Below, piece after piece: positions 9,484-19,435 of a stretch of DNA of 64,000 bases. Source of the DNA: Pirellulaceae bacterium (GTDB lineage Bacteria; Planctomycetota; Planctomycetia; Pirellulales; Pirellulaceae). The stretch covers positions 265,142 to 329,141 of the forward strand of contig JAKVCA010000015.1 of NCBI GenBank assembly GCA_022448315.1, given 5' to 3'. The position numbers and the translations under genes are program-made. The notes beneath the pieces are model-generated. The model was not told where the DNA came from and did not search any database. It worked only from the letters and a program-made list of their open reading frames with translations. Each line of letters opens with the position of its first letter. Positions within the stretch are counted from its first letter, which is position 1.

Positions 9484-11409
9484 ATGTCCATGAACCCATC
9501 GAACTCCGATTCCGATTCTCGCGCTGAACGAATTCTGCACTGGTCCCGTCTGGCGGCGGATACGTCGGACTCCTTCGGATTTCTTCAGGAATCGCTCGAA
9601 TTCTGGCTGCGTCAGTTTGAGATGAACTACATCGCAGTGGTCGAAGCGAAACGCGGTCAGTGGGAGCTCCTCGCGGATTCTGGTTCCGAGCAAGAACTCC
9701 CATTCGAGGAGTTGGGTGTGGTGTTGGATGAGGAGCGGCCGCACTCCTCTGGAGCTTGGCGCATCCTGCCCTTATTGATCGGACCGGGGCAGGCCAAATT
9801 GTTGGTCGTCTTGCTTCGGGAGGATGACCGTTCAGTTTCCGCTTCAATGCTTCAGGAAGATGCCCAACACTTAGGTGGCCTTTGGCAATCCGCTGCGAAA
9901 AATGAGCGACGGCAGTGGCGATTGGATCGGTTGGAAGCCATTCTCGAAATCGCGGCTCAATGGAATCAAACCCACGAGATGACTCCATTGCTTCATCGAA
10001 TGGCGGAGGCCTCAACGCGACTTTTGCAAGCGGAGCGAGCCAGTATCTTTCTTTGGGACAAGGCCAATTCGATTCTGGTGGGGCGACCAGCGCTGGGGGT
10101 CGAGGGCAACGCGCTCGAGATCCCCGACAACGCTGGACTGGTCGGGCATGTTGTTCAAACGGGCGAAGTTGGACGAGTTGATGAGAACCACAAGCAGGAC
10201 GCAGCGCTCGTCAATCGGGAGGTGGATCGGCAGCTGAACTTCGATACACGGACGCTACTCTGCGTTCCGTTGAGAGGTATCGATGGGGAGATCTTCGGCG
10301 CGTTTGAAGTCATCAACAAGGAAAACGGTAACTTCCATCTTGAGGATGAAGAGGCATTGACCGAGTTGGCCGCCCATGCGGCCGTGGCGCTCGAGAATAC
10401 TCAAGAACGGGAACAACTGGTCTCCACGCAACGACACCTGGCCGAGGAGGCGGCCGCCGGAATCGAGTGGGTGGGGGAATGTGCGGCGATCGAGTCACTT
10501 AGAAAAACGATTCAGAGGATTGCTTCCACCGAGTTGGCCGTCCTTGTGTTGGGTGAAAACGGTACTGGCAAAGATGTGGTTGCGCGCATGACGCACTTCT
10601 TGAGTGATCGCCGTGACCAGCCGTTCGTCGCGGTCAACTGCGCGGCTATCTCGGAGACGCTCCTGGAGAGTGAGTTGTTCGGACATGAAAAAGGATCGTT
10701 TACCGGAGCCCACGAAGAACGTGCGGGTAAATTTGAAACTGCAAATGGCGGCACCCTGTTCCTTGACGAAATAGGCGACATGAGTCTTGATGGGCAGGCG
10801 AGTCTACTTCGTGTCCTCGAGGATAAAGTGGTGGTCCGTGTTGGAGGCAGTCGACCCATCGCGACCGACACGAGAGTCTTTGCGGCAACGAATCAAGATC
10901 TGGTTCAACTCGTCCGCGAAAAGAAGTTTCGCGAGGATCTTTATTACAGGCTTAACGTGGTGACGCTGGAGTTGCCACCGCTTCGCGATCGCGGTGACGA
11001 CATTGTGCTGCTTGCCGATTTCTTTCTTCGAAGCTTCGCTCAGCGGGCACGACGGCCAGTGCCCAAATTCACGTCGGCGGCTCGAAGGCGATTACTCGAG
11101 CATACGTGGCCCGGAAACGTGCGGGAGTTACGCAATTTGATGGAGAGATTGGCGTATCTGTCGGAGGAAAACCGGATCGATGCGAGCGATCTGAGTTTCA
11201 TCATTGCCCCTAATGAAGTGGAGAGTAATCTACATGCCTTGCATCGCTCTCTCTCAGATGCCACTCGAGAATTCCAGGTCGAGTTCATCACCCGCCATAT
11301 TGACGCTGCGAAGGGTCGGATGACCGAAGCGGCTGAAAATCTGGGTCTTCATCGATCGAACCTGTATCGGAAAATGAAACAGCTTGGGATGTCGGTCGAA
11401 GAGCAGTGA
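9484..11409 (+). CDS. Sigma-54-dependent transcriptional activator with GAF domain, AAA+ ATPase and Fis-type HTH (641 aa)
   Basis: This is a bacterial enhancer-binding protein that remodels RNA polymerase-sigma54 using ATP. Domain order: an unrecognised N-terminal region (1-155), a GAF sensor domain (about 158-305), the AAA+ core with Walker A GENGTGKD (357-364), the sigma54-contact loop GSFTGA (about 402-407) and Walker [10 protein letters not shown] (about 423-431), then a C-terminal Fis-like helix-turn-helix ([19 protein letters not shown], about 612-630). The usual GAFTGA is GSFTGA here, a tolerated variant in the family. There is no receiver domain, so control is probably by ligand or partner binding to GAF and not by phosphorylation. 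The target genes are not identified; no sigma-54 promoter was recognised in neighbouring gaps. Confidence 0.92.
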   Translation: MSMNPSNSDSDSRAERILHWSRLAADTSDSFGFLQESLEFWLRQFEMNYIAVVEAKRGQWELLADSGSEQELPFEELGVVLDEERPHSSGAWRILPLLIGPGQAKLLVVLLREDDRSVSASMLQEDAQHLGGLWQSAAKNERRQWRLDRLEAILEIAAQWNQTHEMTPLLHRMAEASTRLLQAERASIFLWDKANSILVGRPALGVEGNALEIPDNAGLVGHVVQTGEVGRVDENHKQDAALVNREVDRQLNFDTRTLLCVPLRGIDGEIFGAFEVINKENGNFHLEDEEALTELAAHAAVALENTQEREQLVSTQRHLAEEAAAGIEWVGECAAIESLRKTIQRIASTELAVLVLGENGTGKDVVARMTHFLSDRRDQPFVAVNCAAISETLLESELFGHEKGSFTGAHEERAGKFETANGGTLFLDEIGDMSLDGQASLLRVLEDKVVVRVGGSRPIATDTRVFAATNQDLVQLVREKKFREDLYYRLNVVTLELPPLRDRGDDIVLLADFFLRSFAQRARRPVPKFTSAARRRLLEHTWPGNVRELRNLMERLAYLSEENRIDASDLSFIIAPNEVESNLHALHRSLSDATREFQVEFITRHIDAAKGRMTEAAENLGLHRSNLYRKMKQLGMSVEEQ

Positions 11410-11923
11410 GCCTCGCAGTAGGCCGGAGGCTCTCCGCCATTCCCACCTGCCTTGGAGTATCGCTCTTGTGGGTGGGTGTGTTTGCCAAATTTCCTCGGTT
11501 TTGACCAAGACTCTGACCCTGGCAGGGTGTTGATTAACAGGGCCGAAAATTTAGGCGTTGGTCAGATGCCGACAGCAGGCCTAGGATGGTTCGTTCGGGT
11601 AATCATTTGCCGCCATATCGTGGGGTTGGCCACTCACTGTTGCACCCTGCCGACGGTGTTGGCGTGAAAGTTTTGATTTGGGCTCCGAATACCGAACCCT
11701 TTATGTCGAACGTAAGACTTATAAAAGACATGATGCTTATCTCGGTTGCTCCGGCGCAGAGGTTTGCCGTGACAGAAATATGGGAGTTGGTTATACTGAG
11801 GGGGTAAGGCACTGAGGAATCGCTGGCTCCCCTCCCCAATCTCCCGCCCAGAAAGTCGCCCTGTTGTTGGAAGTATTTTCACGGATCAGGTCTGATTTCC
11901 CACCCTCTTAAATTGCAAACTCC
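11410..11923. other. Intergenic region upstream of the HlyD-like adaptor
   Basis: About 510 bp. A short stem GAGCCTC / GAGGCTC (11408-11432) at the end of the activator gene lacks a T-run and is a doubtful terminator. The only promoter-like pair is listed separately at 11769-11797. Confidence 0.45.
11769..11797 (+). promoter_or_regulatory. Candidate sigma-70-type promoter for the HlyD-like gene
   Basis: GTGACA and TATACT are separated by exactly 17 bp (each 5 of 6 matches to consensus). Transcription from here would give a leader of about 120 nt before the ATG at 11924. Confidence 0.4.
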
Positions 11924-13495
11924 ATGAAACTCAAGACGAAATCGTCCAAGGTTTGCTTTCGCCTGCGACCTCACGTTGGCATGTCCAACGCGGCTTTGTT
12001 GGCGGCGGTTGCGGTTACCCTGATCATTGCTGGTGTGGCCTATTTCGCTTTGGCACCCGGCAAGAGCCGTATTGCCATTGATCCGATTCTTCAGACGGTG
12101 GAAAGCCAAGACTTCGAAGCCATTGTTCTTGAGCAGGGTGAGGTGCGGAGTTCAGAGAATCGCGAGTACAATTGCGACGTCAAGTCCAGATATGGTGGGA
12201 CCTCCGTCAAAGATATTCTGGTCACTGAGGGCGACTTTGTCGTAGAAGGCCAGGCGTTGGTGAACCTTGATAGCTCAATGCTTGAAGAGGCCCAGCAAAA
12301 GCAGGTGATCGCCGTTCGTAACGCAGAGAAAAGAGTGCAAACCGCCCTCAGTAATCTTGAGGCGGCCAAAATCGCCAAGCAGGAATATTTGCTCGGGTTG
12401 TTTGAACAGGATAAACGCCAGTCGGAAAACGAGATTTTCCTCGCGGAGGAAGAGTACCGGCAGACGGAAGAAATCGCCAGATTCAGCGAACGATTGGCTG
12501 CGAAGAGTTATATCACTGACCTTGAACTTGAGGCCGCAAAGTTTGCGGTTGAACGCGCGAGAAACAAATTGGAATTGGCTCGGATCCAACTGGAAGTGTT
12601 GGAGAATCAAACCAAGAAGCGTCAGGAAATTAAATTCGATTCTGACATTTCCGCACTGACCACTGAACTTCAGAACGAGCGGGAAATCTTGAAGACCGAG
12701 CAGGCACAGCTTGATGAAATTCAAGATCAGATCACGAAATGCATCATCAAGGTTCGTCCTGGCGAAGAAGGTGAAGTGGTCTTCGCGAACATCTTCTCTT
12801 CCCGCGGCAACTCTGAATGGGTGATGGAAGAAGGTGCAAAGGTTCGTGAGGGGCAGACTCTGATCAAGTTGCCGAACAAGTCAAAAATGGAGGTTTTTGC
12901 CAAGGTCAACGAGTCGCAGATCAAGGCGGTCCAGAAAGGGCAAACGGTCAGTGTCAAAGTTGATGCCATGCAGTCGGACGAACCGCTGGAGGGGATTGTC
13001 CAGCAGGTCAACAATTATCCCGAACCTGAAAGCTGGTCGAGTGGTGGCATCAAACGCTTTGGCATTACGGTGAGGATACTTAACCCACAACCCGATCTGC
13101 GTTCCGGAATGAATGCTTCCGTGAGTGTGCAGACCATGTACGAAAAAGATGCCATTCAGGTTCCCGTTCAAGCGCTTGCGGAACGAGAGGGGGTCTATTT
13201 CTGTTTTGTGAAACGTGATGAAAGCTTCGTTCCTGTCGAAGTCGAAGTAAAGGCGACCAACGCCAAGACGGCATGGATCGGATCGGGGCTTGAGGTTGGC
13301 GAAAAGGTCGTGATGGCCCCGCGGCAATACGACGTTCTGGAAATTCCCGATATCGTAACTCCTGCACGCCAAAAGGAAGGTGAGCGGGTGGCAGATGGCG
13401 AAAACTTCGTGGAGCCCGGCAAAGCTGAAGAAACTCGGAAGACTTCCATGAAGCGTGGCAACGTTGCAGAAGCGAAGGACGGTTCCGCCAGCTGA
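11924..13495 (+). CDS. HlyD/RND-type periplasmic adaptor protein (523 aa)
   Basis: This is a membrane-fusion protein that would bridge an inner-membrane transporter and an outer-membrane channel. It has one N-terminal transmembrane helix (about 21-45), a biotinyl-lipoyl half (VTEGDFVVEGQALVNLD near 100), a long alpha-helical hairpin rich in Glu, Gln, Arg and Lys (about 120-265), the second lipoyl half, then a beta-barrel (SKMEVFAKVNESQIKAVQKGQ). The C-terminal ~35 residues are charged and probably disordered. The adaptor has no transporter or TolC gene beside it, so it is an orphan; the TolC-like protein at 44.7 kb is a possible partner only by inference. No clear Shine-Dalgarno site precedes the start, which was chosen because it keeps the membrane helix. 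Confidence 0.88.
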   Translation: MKLKTKSSKVCFRLRPHVGMSNAALLAAVAVTLIIAGVAYFALAPGKSRIAIDPILQTVESQDFEAIVLEQGEVRSSENREYNCDVKSRYGGTSVKDILVTEGDFVVEGQALVNLDSSMLEEAQQKQVIAVRNAEKRVQTALSNLEAAKIAKQEYLLGLFEQDKRQSENEIFLAEEEYRQTEEIARFSERLAAKSYITDLELEAAKFAVERARNKLELARIQLEVLENQTKKRQEIKFDSDISALTTELQNEREILKTEQAQLDEIQDQITKCIIKVRPGEEGEVVFANIFSSRGNSEWVMEEGAKVREGQTLIKLPNKSKMEVFAKVNESQIKAVQKGQTVSVKVDAMQSDEPLEGIVQQVNNYPEPESWSSGGIKRFGITVRILNPQPDLRSGMNASVSVQTMYEKDAIQVPVQALAEREGVYFCFVKRDESFVPVEVEVKATNAKTAWIGSGLEVGEKVVMAPRQYDVLEIPDIVTPARQKEGERVADGENFVEPGKAEETRKTSMKRGNVAEAKDGSAS

Positions 13496-13622
13496 GCGAC
13501 GAACCTTCCCGGTGAGTTGAGCTTTCCGAAAGCCGGTCAGAGTTGGGGAGGCATGGCGAATTTAGTCAAGTAATCCCTCAGAACGACCGCACCTCATTCT
13601 TTATGAAATCCAGCTTCCGCAT

Positions 13623-14681
13623 CTACGCGGAGAAGACCGGAACATAGTTCAATGGCATTTGCAAAATGATGCACGCCATGGCCGTTCCGAATTCGGCACC
13701 AACCTGAGCATCGTTCCACGAGCCGTCACCGTTCTGCGTTTTCAATAAATGATCTCGAATTTTTGGGTACCAGCTGTCCCAGTACTGCCCTCCTGCGTGC
13801 CACATGGCTTGGACGGCATAGTATTGGCCGTAGAAGTAATAGCTGCCTCCGCTGGTCTGCGAAGATCGCTGTAGCCACTTCAGCCCTTTCTCAATCTGTT
13901 CTCCGTCGTAAATCCCAGCGCTGTAGAGGGAGACCACACCCGCCGCGGTCAGCGGGAATGAACCCTGACTTCCTCCGGTTAACGTGTAGCGAAAACTTCC
14001 ATCAGAATTCTGGCTTCGTTTCACGTACTCAATGCATTTTTCCCGTGTCTCATCAGGGACATTGATGCCCGCATCGCGTGCGGCTCGGAGTGCCATGATT
14101 TGACAGATGGTAATCGAAAGGTCCGCGTCACTTTTCTGAGGTTGATACCGCCATCCTCCTTGGTTGTTCTGGCAGCGGACAATCAACGCGACCGCTTTCT
14201 TCAGTTTTTCGCCGAGTTCGGGCTTTTGCGACACGCCATAGGATTCAGAAAGAAACAGGGTCGCAAAGCCATGGCCGTACATGTTGTCGTAGCCACCGGG
14301 GACGGCGATGTAGCCGGACTCCGCAGTATTTCTGATCAAGTAATCCACGCAGGCGTCGACGTAAGATCCGTAGGGACCATCCCCAGGGACCGAACCGCTG
14401 CACATAAAGGCCAGGCCGCCAAGGCCCGTGACGGCGGTTCCTGCGGCGTAGCCTGAGGTGCCAAAGGCTCCTGCCAACTTTCCCGACTTGACCTGCTTTC
14501 TCGTCAAAAAGGTGAGGCCGCGGTCAATGGCCGTTCGTGCTTCAGGGGTGATCAACTCGGCCGGAGACTTTTCAGATTCAGAAGCAGGTCGTTGGCCTTC
14601 AGCCAGCGTGGGCAGCGTTGCTGAACCCAAACCGGTAGCACATAAGTGCAGGAACCGTCGTCGGTGAGGGAGCGAAATCAT
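13623..14681 (-). CDS. Exported prenyltransferase/squalene-oxidase-repeat protein (352 aa)
   Basis: The protein is an alpha/alpha-barrel of the terpene-cyclase fold. Repeats of the QW type are clear: CQNNQGGWRYQPQ, SQNSDGSFRY and TQNGDGSWND, with GLTFL / GLKWLQ helices between. The usual cyclase catalytic motif DxDD is not visible, so an enzymatic role as squalene-hopene cyclase is not supported. The N-terminus HRRRFLHL followed by a mild hydrophobic stretch resembles a Tat signal, suggesting export of the folded protein. It is a shorter relative of the two membrane-anchored proteins at 35-39 kb. It stands alone, divergent from transketolase. Function unknown. Confidence 0.85.
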   Translation of the reverse strand: MISLPHRRRFLHLCATGLGSATLPTLAEGQRPASESEKSPAELITPEARTAIDRGLTFLTRKQVKSGKLAGAFGTSGYAAGTAVTGLGGLAFMCSGSVPGDGPYGSYVDACVDYLIRNTAESGYIAVPGGYDNMYGHGFATLFLSESYGVSQKPELGEKLKKAVALIVRCQNNQGGWRYQPQKSDADLSITICQIMALRAARDAGINVPDETREKCIEYVKRSQNSDGSFRYTLTGGSQGSFPLTAAGVVSLYSAGIYDGEQIEKGLKWLQRSSQTSGGSYYFYGQYYAVQAMWHAGGQYWDSWYPKIRDHLLKTQNGDGSWNDAQVGAEFGTAMACIILQMPLNYVPVFSA

Positions 14682-15012
14682 AGTTGATTTGTGATGGGAG
14701 TCCTGAGATTTGCGAACCGAACGGCCTGATTGAGTGGAAAGCGATGCAACTCAGCGGCCTCTTCGCCGCATTCTAGCAGGTTTACTCGAACCTGTCCTTT
14801 CTGGGGCATCATTGACGGTCTCCGCATTGACTCGATAAACTTGCGGCTTCCATCCCTAGTGGTCTTTGCCCCCGTTGAAAGCGGAATCATGGGTAAAGGC
14901 TGGATCGGGAGTCACCTTCCGCGGCGGAATGGAACGGTTTTGAAAATACCTAACGACTGAACTGCTATGGGTTTACGTCGATTTCAAGTCGCTCAGTCAG
15001 GAGTTTGACCCT
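14682..15012. other. Divergent intergenic region, squalene-repeat gene / transketolase
   Basis: About 330 bp that must hold both promoters. A weak extended -10-like TGCTATGGG is at 14963-14971 on the plus strand. An AGGAG Shine-Dalgarno site for transketolase lies at 14999-15003. Confidence 0.4.
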
Positions 15013-17070
15013 ATGGCCACATCATCCACGAGTATCGAGCAACTCGCGATCAATACCATTCGAACGCTATCCATGGATGGCGTCCAGCAAGCCAATAGTG
15101 GCCATCCAGGGACTCCCATGGCGCTCGCTCCAGTGGCCTACAGCATCTGGAATCAGGCGATGAATTATGACCCGGCTCATCCAAACTGGCCTGGTCGGGA
15201 CCGGTTTGTTTTGTCCTGCGGGCACGCGTCCATGCTGCTTTACTCGGTGTTGCATCTTGCCGGGGTTGAGGGGGTGGATGAAGCGGGGGCGCCGACAGGA
15301 GAAGCGGCGATCAGTTTGGAGAACCTGAAGAATTTTCGGCAGTTCCACAGTCCTTGCGCCGGTCACCCTGAGTACGGTGAAGCGGCAGGTATCGAGACGA
15401 CGACAGGGCCACTTGGTCAGGGAATTGCCAACAGCGTCGGGATGGCGATGGCAGGCAAATGGCTTGCTGCGAACTACAACCGACCCGGTTACGAATTGTT
15501 CGACTACAACACCTATGTGCTGTGCAGCGACGGCGACGTGATGGAGGGTGTGGGTTGCGAAGCCGCCTCTTTGGCTGGTCATCTCAAGCTCTCCAATCTT
15601 TGTTGGATCTATGATGACAACAGCATCACGATTGAAGGCGATACGGATTTGGCCTTCACTGAAGATGTCCCCAAGCGTTTCGAAGCGATGGGATGGAATA
15701 CGGTGGTTGTGGAAGATGCAAATGACCTGAGTGAGATTGGTCGCGCCATCGAAACATTCAAGCAGACGGACGATCGTCCGACACTGGTGGTGCTCCGAAG
15801 TGTGATTGCCTGGGGCGCACCCAATAAGCAAAATACGCATGGGGCTCATGGAGCGCCGCTGGGGGACGAGGAAATTCGTTTGACCAAGGCCTTCTACGGT
15901 TGGCCAGAGGAGGAGAAATTTTTGGTTCCCGGAGAAGTACGAGAACACTTCAACGCGGGGGTAGGGGCTCGCGGTCAGCAGGCCTACACTTCGTGGGGAG
16001 AACAGTTCAAGAAGTATGAGGCGGAGTATCCCGAAATGGCCAAGGGACTTCAAAGCCTCTGGTCCGGAGATTTGCCTGAAGATTGGGACTCGGGCATTCC
16101 TGAGTTTCCGGCCGATGAAAAAGGGCTGGCAACCCGGGTCTCATCGGGAAAGGTTCTGAACGGACTCGCCTCCCAGTTGCCTTGGTTGATCGGCGGTTCT
16201 GCCGACTTGGCGCCGTCAAACAACACGGCTCTCGTGGGTGAAGGAGAGTCCGATTTTCTGCCCGGAAGCTACGCGGGCCGAAACCTGCACTATGGCATTC
16301 GAGAACACGCCATGGCGTCTGCCTGCAATGGGATGACACTCAGTGGCTTGCGACCATTCTGCGGCACCTTTTTTGTCTTCACCGATTACATGCGACCAGC
16401 GATGCGGTTGGCGAGCATGATGCGTTTGGGCGTCACGTACGTTCTCACTCACGATTCGATCGGACTTGGAGAAGACGGCCCAACGCACCAGCCGGTCGAA
16501 CATTTGGCTGCTTGCCGGGCGATTCCAGGGCTTTTCGTCTATCGCCCCGGGGACGCCAATGAAGTGGCACATTGTTATCGGGCCGTTATGCAGAAGTCGA
16601 ATCGTCCTGCCGCAATGGTTCTGACTCGGCAGAATCTTCCGACACTCGATCGCACCAAGTACGGTTGTGCCTCAGGGGCCGAAAAAGGCGGATACGTGGT
16701 CGCCGGGAGTCTAGAAGAGACTCCTGAGGTGATTCTTGTGGCCACCGGAAGTGAATTGGCGATCGCCTTGGCGGCTCACGAAGAGCTTGTCGCCGAGGGG
16801 GTCAAATCGCGTTTGGTGAGCATGCCCTGTTTTGAACTGTTTCAGGAACAGGATGCGGATTATCGAGAATCGGTTTTGCCTGCCGATTGTCGGGCCCGCG
16901 TCGGGGTGGAAGCTGGCGTCAGGCAATCCTGGGATGCGATTTTGGGTAGCGACGGCGAGTTCGTCGGCATGTCGTCTTTCGGGGCATCGGCACCGTTTTC
17001 ACAGCTTTACGAGCACTTCGGAATCACTTCCGCCAATGTAGTCGCCTCTGCCAAAAGACTGCTCTCTTAA
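15013..17070 (+). CDS. tkt: Transketolase (685 aa)
   Basis: The enzyme transfers two-carbon ketol units between sugar phosphates in the pentose phosphate pathway, using thiamine diphosphate. The length is usual for the family. Seen in order: [12 protein letters not shown] and CGHASMLLY (active-site histidines), [14 protein letters not shown], the ThDP/Mg motif [18 protein letters not shown] leading to DDNSITIEG, and the C-terminal half with [24 protein letters not shown] lies 9 bp ahead of the ATG, fixing the start. A terminator closes the gene, so it is a single-gene unit. Fructose-bisphosphate aldolase lies 1.1 kb further on the other strand, so the two central-carbon genes are near but not co-transcribed. 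Confidence 0.97.
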   Translation: MATSSTSIEQLAINTIRTLSMDGVQQANSGHPGTPMALAPVAYSIWNQAMNYDPAHPNWPGRDRFVLSCGHASMLLYSVLHLAGVEGVDEAGAPTGEAAISLENLKNFRQFHSPCAGHPEYGEAAGIETTTGPLGQGIANSVGMAMAGKWLAANYNRPGYELFDYNTYVLCSDGDVMEGVGCEAASLAGHLKLSNLCWIYDDNSITIEGDTDLAFTEDVPKRFEAMGWNTVVVEDANDLSEIGRAIETFKQTDDRPTLVVLRSVIAWGAPNKQNTHGAHGAPLGDEEIRLTKAFYGWPEEEKFLVPGEVREHFNAGVGARGQQAYTSWGEQFKKYEAEYPEMAKGLQSLWSGDLPEDWDSGIPEFPADEKGLATRVSSGKVLNGLASQLPWLIGGSADLAPSNNTALVGEGESDFLPGSYAGRNLHYGIREHAMASACNGMTLSGLRPFCGTFFVFTDYMRPAMRLASMMRLGVTYVLTHDSIGLGEDGPTHQPVEHLAACRAIPGLFVYRPGDANEVAHCYRAVMQKSNRPAAMVLTRQNLPTLDRTKYGCASGAEKGGYVVAGSLEETPEVILVATGSELAIALAAHEELVAEGVKSRLVSMPCFELFQEQDADYRESVLPADCRARVGVEAGVRQSWDAILGSDGEFVGMSSFGASAPFSQLYEHFGITSANVVASAKRLLS

Positions 17071-17114
17071 AAAACGGCGCACTGGGGTATAAGTCGCCCC
17101 TCATCCTGAAACTC

Positions 17115-17147
17115 AAAAAAGCCGCAGCGACTCCCGCTGCGGCTTTT
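17115..17147 (+). terminator. Rho-independent terminator after transketolase
   Basis: An 8-bp perfect stem GCCGCAGC / GCTGCGGC, extended by A-T pairs, with a run of A on the left and T on the right. It could serve the converging gene at 17237-17896 as well. Confidence 0.85.
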
Positions 17148-17236
17148 CTAATCGCCACCCTGTTTAAGCAGACGCGGTCATTTCCAATCCGCGTTGCCGC
17201 AGGGTTAAGTCTCTTGGCCGTTCGAAGCCATGGTGG

Positions 17237-17896
17237 TCAATTCAATACCACAGTGCCCCACAAACTCGGATCTTCCGTGATGGGATACTCGGGGCCGAGA
17301 TTCCAGGTTTGCCAGCCAAGTTCGCGGTCTGCAATCGCGTAAAAGAACCCGAGCCGGGGGTGCTCCTCCAAATTGAATCCGGCGAGTAAATCCGTGGGGA
17401 CCACCGCAGCGATTTCGTACCCGTTGGTTCGCAAGGTGGACTGGACCTCGAATCGGTGATTTCCGAGTGTGCTCGGGTCTTCTTTGGCTCGGTGGATTGG
17501 GAGCATGGCCCCAAAGGGTTGGATGCCCGCTTTACCCTGTCCCTGTGGGGCAAAGACAAATCGGTGGCAGAATCGGCTCGCTCGATGGATGTTGTGAGTG
17601 TCTCGGGTGTCAATCCAAATGTGTAAACCGTCGCTTTCCTCGGGCCGGGTATCGCGGCACCACGGAGGTTGCCTTTTACCGGTGATCTTAGCGGTGAAGT
17701 AAAGACCCTCTTCATGCCAGCCTGCCCGGACATCTGCGAAGAGTTTCTTTCCTGAAACTTCCGCAAAACAAGGAAGCTTATGTTGAGGGGAAAGCGCGAT
17801 TCCCTCTTCCGTCCATTCCGCCTTGCACCGCCGGAGTTGGCTGCGGAAGCGAAACATGAAGGTGGGGTCGATGAGAGGCAGCGTAGGTCGGTTCAT
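17237..17896 (-). CDS. CBM9/DOMON-like carbohydrate-binding-fold protein (219 aa)
   Basis: The protein is cytoplasmic by its sequence: no signal peptide. The arrangement FADVRAGWHEEGLYFTAKITGK ... SDGLHIWIDTRDT ... NGYEIAAVVPTDLL ... LGFFYAIADRE resembles the beta-sandwich of family 9 carbohydrate-binding domains, of the type found at the ends of xylanases and as single-domain proteins in planctomycetes. The ATG at 17896 is preferred: a longer frame back to 17956 would translate the 14-bp tandem repeat at 17931-17958. No enzyme domain is attached, and the ligand is unknown. Nearby genes give no pathway clue. The family call is from fold-like pattern only. Confidence 0.65.
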   Translation of the reverse strand: MNRPTLPLIDPTFMFRFRSQLRRCKAEWTEEGIALSPQHKLPCFAEVSGKKLFADVRAGWHEEGLYFTAKITGKRQPPWCRDTRPEESDGLHIWIDTRDTHNIHRASRFCHRFVFAPQGQGKAGIQPFGAMLPIHRAKEDPSTLGNHRFEVQSTLRTNGYEIAAVVPTDLLAGFNLEEHPRLGFFYAIADRELGWQTWNLGPEYPITEDPSLWGTVVLN

Positions 17897-17930
17897 GGTA
17901 GAACTATGAATATGAGAGGCCAGCGGATCC

Positions 17931-17958
17931 AGCATTAAGCATCGAGCATTAAGCATCG
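17931..17958. repeat. Two perfect tandem copies of a 14-bp unit
   Basis: The unit AGCATTAAGCATCG occurs twice in direct succession, just upstream of the CBM9-like gene. It lies in non-coding DNA. Confidence 0.9.
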
Positions 17959-17986
17959 TTGGCGTGCCAACATTTCAAGACACCCG

Positions 17987-18023
17987 AAAAAAAGGGACAC
18001 ACAGCGTTACTGCCATGTGTCCC
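17987..18023 (-). terminator. Rho-independent terminator for fructose-bisphosphate aldolase
   Basis: Read on the minus strand, the stem GGGACACA / TGTGTCCC is followed by seven T residues. It lies about 120 bp after the aldolase stop. Confidence 0.85.
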
Positions 18024-18143
18024 CTCTCCTGAGTTCGTCACTCGGGTATACGGGTGCAGTCCGAGTGGAAATCTCTTGCGTCCGATCGATGCTGCCTGAA
18101 AACCGACGGCAATGGAACGGACAAGGCTCGGATCACGGAGGCC

Positions 18144-19160
18144 TTAAAACAGGCCTGCCGCACGCATCTTGCTGGCATTACCCGCCTGGCCAAACGCGAC
18201 CATGCGATCGACACAGACTTGCTTCATCGCTTCGCGGGCAGGTTTCAGGTAATCACGGGGGTCGAATTTGGCAGGTGCCTCTGCCAGCACCTTTCGAATC
18301 GCTCCAGTGATGGCGAGTCGATTGTCCGTATCCACGTTGATTTTTCGAACACCGCTACGAATGCCTCGTTGGATTTCTTCGACCGGGACTCCCCATGTCT
18401 GTTTGATTTCTCCACCGAATTGGTTGATCACGTCTTGCAGTTCCTGAGGAACCGACGAAGAGCCATGCATGACGAGGTGACAGTTCGGAATTCGCTTGTG
18501 AATTTCTTCGATTCGGTCCATCGCCAAGATGTCGCCAGTCGGTTCGCGGGTGAACTTGTAAGCACCGTGACTGGTTCCGATGGCGACGGCCAAGGCGTCG
18601 ACGCCCGTAGCCGCCACGAATTGCTCGGCTTCTTCAGGGTCGGTCAACAACTGATCGTGTGAAAGCGTACCTTCGAAGCCGTGACCGTCTTCTTTGTCGC
18701 CCTGCCCTGTTTCAAGTGAGCCGAGGCAGCCCAGTTCGCCTTCAACGGAAACCCCTTTCGCATGGGCTTGTTTGACAACTTCCGCGGTCACATCGACGTT
18801 GTAGTCGTAGCTTGCAGGGGTCGCACCGTCAGCTTCCAGCGATCCGTCCATCATGACGGAGGTGAATCCATTTTCGATGGCACTCATGCAGGTCTCGACG
18901 CTGTTTCCATGGTCTTGATGCATGACGACAGGAATGTGCGGGTAGAGTTCCGCTGCCGCAAGCATCAGGTGTCTCAGGTAGGAGTCCTGAGAGTATTTTC
19001 GAGCGCCGCGAGAAGCCTGTACGATGACCGGTGAATCGGTTTCCTCGGCCGCTTCCATGATGGACTGAATCTGTTCCATGTTGTTAACGTTCAGCGCGGC
19101 AACGCCATAGCTATTTTCTGCGGCGTGATCGAGCACAAGACGCAAGGGGACGAGTGGCAT
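18144..19160 (-). CDS. fba: Class II fructose-1,6-bisphosphate aldolase (338 aa)
   Basis: The enzyme reversibly cleaves fructose-1,6-bisphosphate to dihydroxyacetone phosphate and glyceraldehyde 3-phosphate in glycolysis and gluconeogenesis, and is a zinc enzyme. HQDHGNS (81-87) holds the catalytic Asp and a zinc-ligand His; EGELGCLG is the conserved strand in the middle; HGSSSVP holds another zinc ligand; and [12 protein letters not shown] binds phosphate. The length and the CbbA-like central insertion ([13 protein letters not shown]) match the longer type found in autotrophs and planctomycetes. AAGGAG lies 6 bp ahead of the start. A promoter-like pair is seen upstream and a terminator downstream, so it is a single-gene unit. 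Confidence 0.97.
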   Translation of the reverse strand: MPLVPLRLVLDHAAENSYGVAALNVNNMEQIQSIMEAAEETDSPVIVQASRGARKYSQDSYLRHLMLAAAELYPHIPVVMHQDHGNSVETCMSAIENGFTSVMMDGSLEADGATPASYDYNVDVTAEVVKQAHAKGVSVEGELGCLGSLETGQGDKEDGHGFEGTLSHDQLLTDPEEAEQFVAATGVDALAVAIGTSHGAYKFTREPTGDILAMDRIEEIHKRIPNCHLVMHGSSSVPQELQDVINQFGGEIKQTWGVPVEEIQRGIRSGVRKINVDTDNRLAITGAIRKVLAEAPAKFDPRDYLKPAREAMKQVCVDRMVAFGQAGNASKMRAAGLF

Positions 19161-19306
19161 GGGTTCTCCTTCAGACGGATTAGGTCAAAGTCGACACAGG
19201 GAATTGGCTGCAAAGCAGTTCTGCGGGTTTGTTGCGATCACTGCGTCATCAGCAGTTCGGCCCCGAACTACTGACGGCGGGGCGTTGAGAATTCACTCAC
19301 CCACTG

Positions 19307-19334
19307 ATTATCCCACTCATTTCACCATTCACAA
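19307..19334 (-). promoter_or_regulatory. Candidate promoter for fructose-bisphosphate aldolase
   Basis: On the minus strand TTGTGA and GATAAT are separated by 16 bp. The leader would be about 140 nt. Confidence 0.4.
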
Positions 19335-19435
19335 GGCCAACCGTAAAAGTCGCAGGTGGATGAGTCGATTTCGCTTCCTTTCACAATGATCGATGGACCG
19401 GGTGGTCGTCTCGAGAATTGTCAGAGCGGGAGAAA

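Noticed and set aside
15067..16053. 328-aa minus-strand frame inside transketolase
   Set aside because: Antisense to a conserved gene; the composition is that of a codon-usage shadow.
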